This document shows, piece by piece, positions 15,393-15,630 of a DNA stretch of 15,630 nucleotides. The notes under the pieces were generated by a model, which ran no database searches, had not been told where the DNA came from, and worked only from the letters and a program-made list of their open reading frames with translations. Positions within the stretch are counted from its first letter, which is position 1. Each line of letters opens with the position of its first letter. The stretch is from Prolixibacteraceae bacterium UBA5740 (GTDB taxonomy: Bacteria; Bacteroidota; Bacteroidia; Bacteroidales; Prolixibacteraceae): the NCBI GenBank assembly GCA_002419285.1, contig DIFU01000050.1, positions 89,669 to 105,298 of the forward strand. Reading direction: 5' to 3'. A program made the position numbers and the translations under genes.

Positions 15393-15630
15393 ATGCCAAA
15401 CGAAGGGAAAATCTTAAAAATGCGTACTGAATTCGCTTCACCTGTGAAGTATTTTCTTCCGTTAGGCAACGATGAGGTCTACATGAATGAATTATTGGAT
15501 AAGGAGGTCAAATTTTATTTTACAGGCCAGATCAACTGCATTTCATGTGGAAAGATGACCAAGACCTCCTTCGGTCAAGGATTTTGTTATAATTGCCTGC
15601 AAACAGCACCTGAAGCCAGTGAATCGGTGA
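15393..15630 (+). CDS. DUF2797 family protein, N-terminal part (cut by window end)
   Basis: An ATG at 15393 opens a frame that stays open to the end of the window (79 codons visible). The translation MPNEGKILKMRTEFASP continues to FTGQINCISCGKMTKTSFGQGFCYNC. The four cysteines at 49, 52, 65 and 68 form a CxxC-CxxC zinc-ribbon-like pair, and the TKTSFGQGFCYNC phrase is the pattern I associate with DUF2797 proteins. That family has no established function. No in-frame ATG lies upstream. It follows the M28 peptidase by 68 bases; the best -7-like sequence in the gap, TACTTTAA near 15363-15370, departs from the consensus at two positions. Confidence 0.75.
   Translation, partial: MPNEGKILKMRTEFASPVKYFLPLGNDEVYMNELLDKEVKFYFTGQINCISCGKMTKTSFGQGFCYNCLQTAPEASESV

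Noticed and set aside
1..15630. CRISPR arrays, insertion sequences, phage genes, defence islands and tRNA genes
   Set aside because: No direct-repeat array, transposase motif, phage or defence protein, or tRNA-like cloverleaf was seen; the window is mainly housekeeping genes.

Overview
The window looks like an ordinary chromosomal segment of a Bacteroidota bacterium, probably of the Bacteroidales/Marinilabiliales type; this is inferred from gene content, and no rRNA or other marker gene is present to place it. The evidence is: several exact TAnnTTTG -7 promoter boxes typical of this phylum, the absence of clear Shine-Dalgarno sequences, a GldA-type ABC ATPase, the long insert-bearing form of IspG, a malic enzyme fused to a phosphate-acetyltransferase-like domain, and a Bacteroides-like GH2 beta-mannosidase lipoprotein. 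I see no insertion sequence, phage gene, CRISPR array, tRNA or rRNA.

Layout. Left block, minus strand (1-2445): metK (SAM synthetase) with a strong terminator at the window edge, preceded by a stand-alone gldA-like ABC ATPase. An 83-bp divergent promoter region (2446-2528) separates this from a plus-strand cluster (2529-5678): ispG, a predicted outer-membrane barrel protein that starts inside the ispG stop codon, and a flavin reductase family protein. That cluster meets maeB (5681-7969, minus) tail to tail with two bases between the stop codons. The 381-bp gap upstream of maeB (7970-8350) is the most interesting non-coding part. It carries two exact -7 boxes next to maeB and, further up, a compact promoter-hairpin-terminator unit that looks like a small RNA of about 78 nt. 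Next come a secreted beta-mannosidase (8351-10933, minus), a 308-bp gap with the pgk terminator, and pgk (11242-12432, minus). A divergent region (12433-12647) leads to plus-strand holB (DNA polymerase III delta'), a secreted M28 metallopeptidase, and the N-terminal part of a DUF2797 zinc-binding protein cut by the window end.

How the genes fit together. Most are housekeeping and sit in short, separately promoted units: methyl donor synthesis (metK), isoprenoid precursors (ispG), glycolysis (pgk), anaplerosis and NADPH supply (maeB), and replication clamp loading (holB). The mannosidase and peptidase point to a heterotroph that breaks down glycans and peptides, but no SusC/SusD pair or other polysaccharide-utilisation gene is visible here. 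No clearly new multi-gene system is present. The best leads are the putative sRNA (or maeB leader) at 8080-8170 and the uncharacterised barrel protein coupled to ispG.
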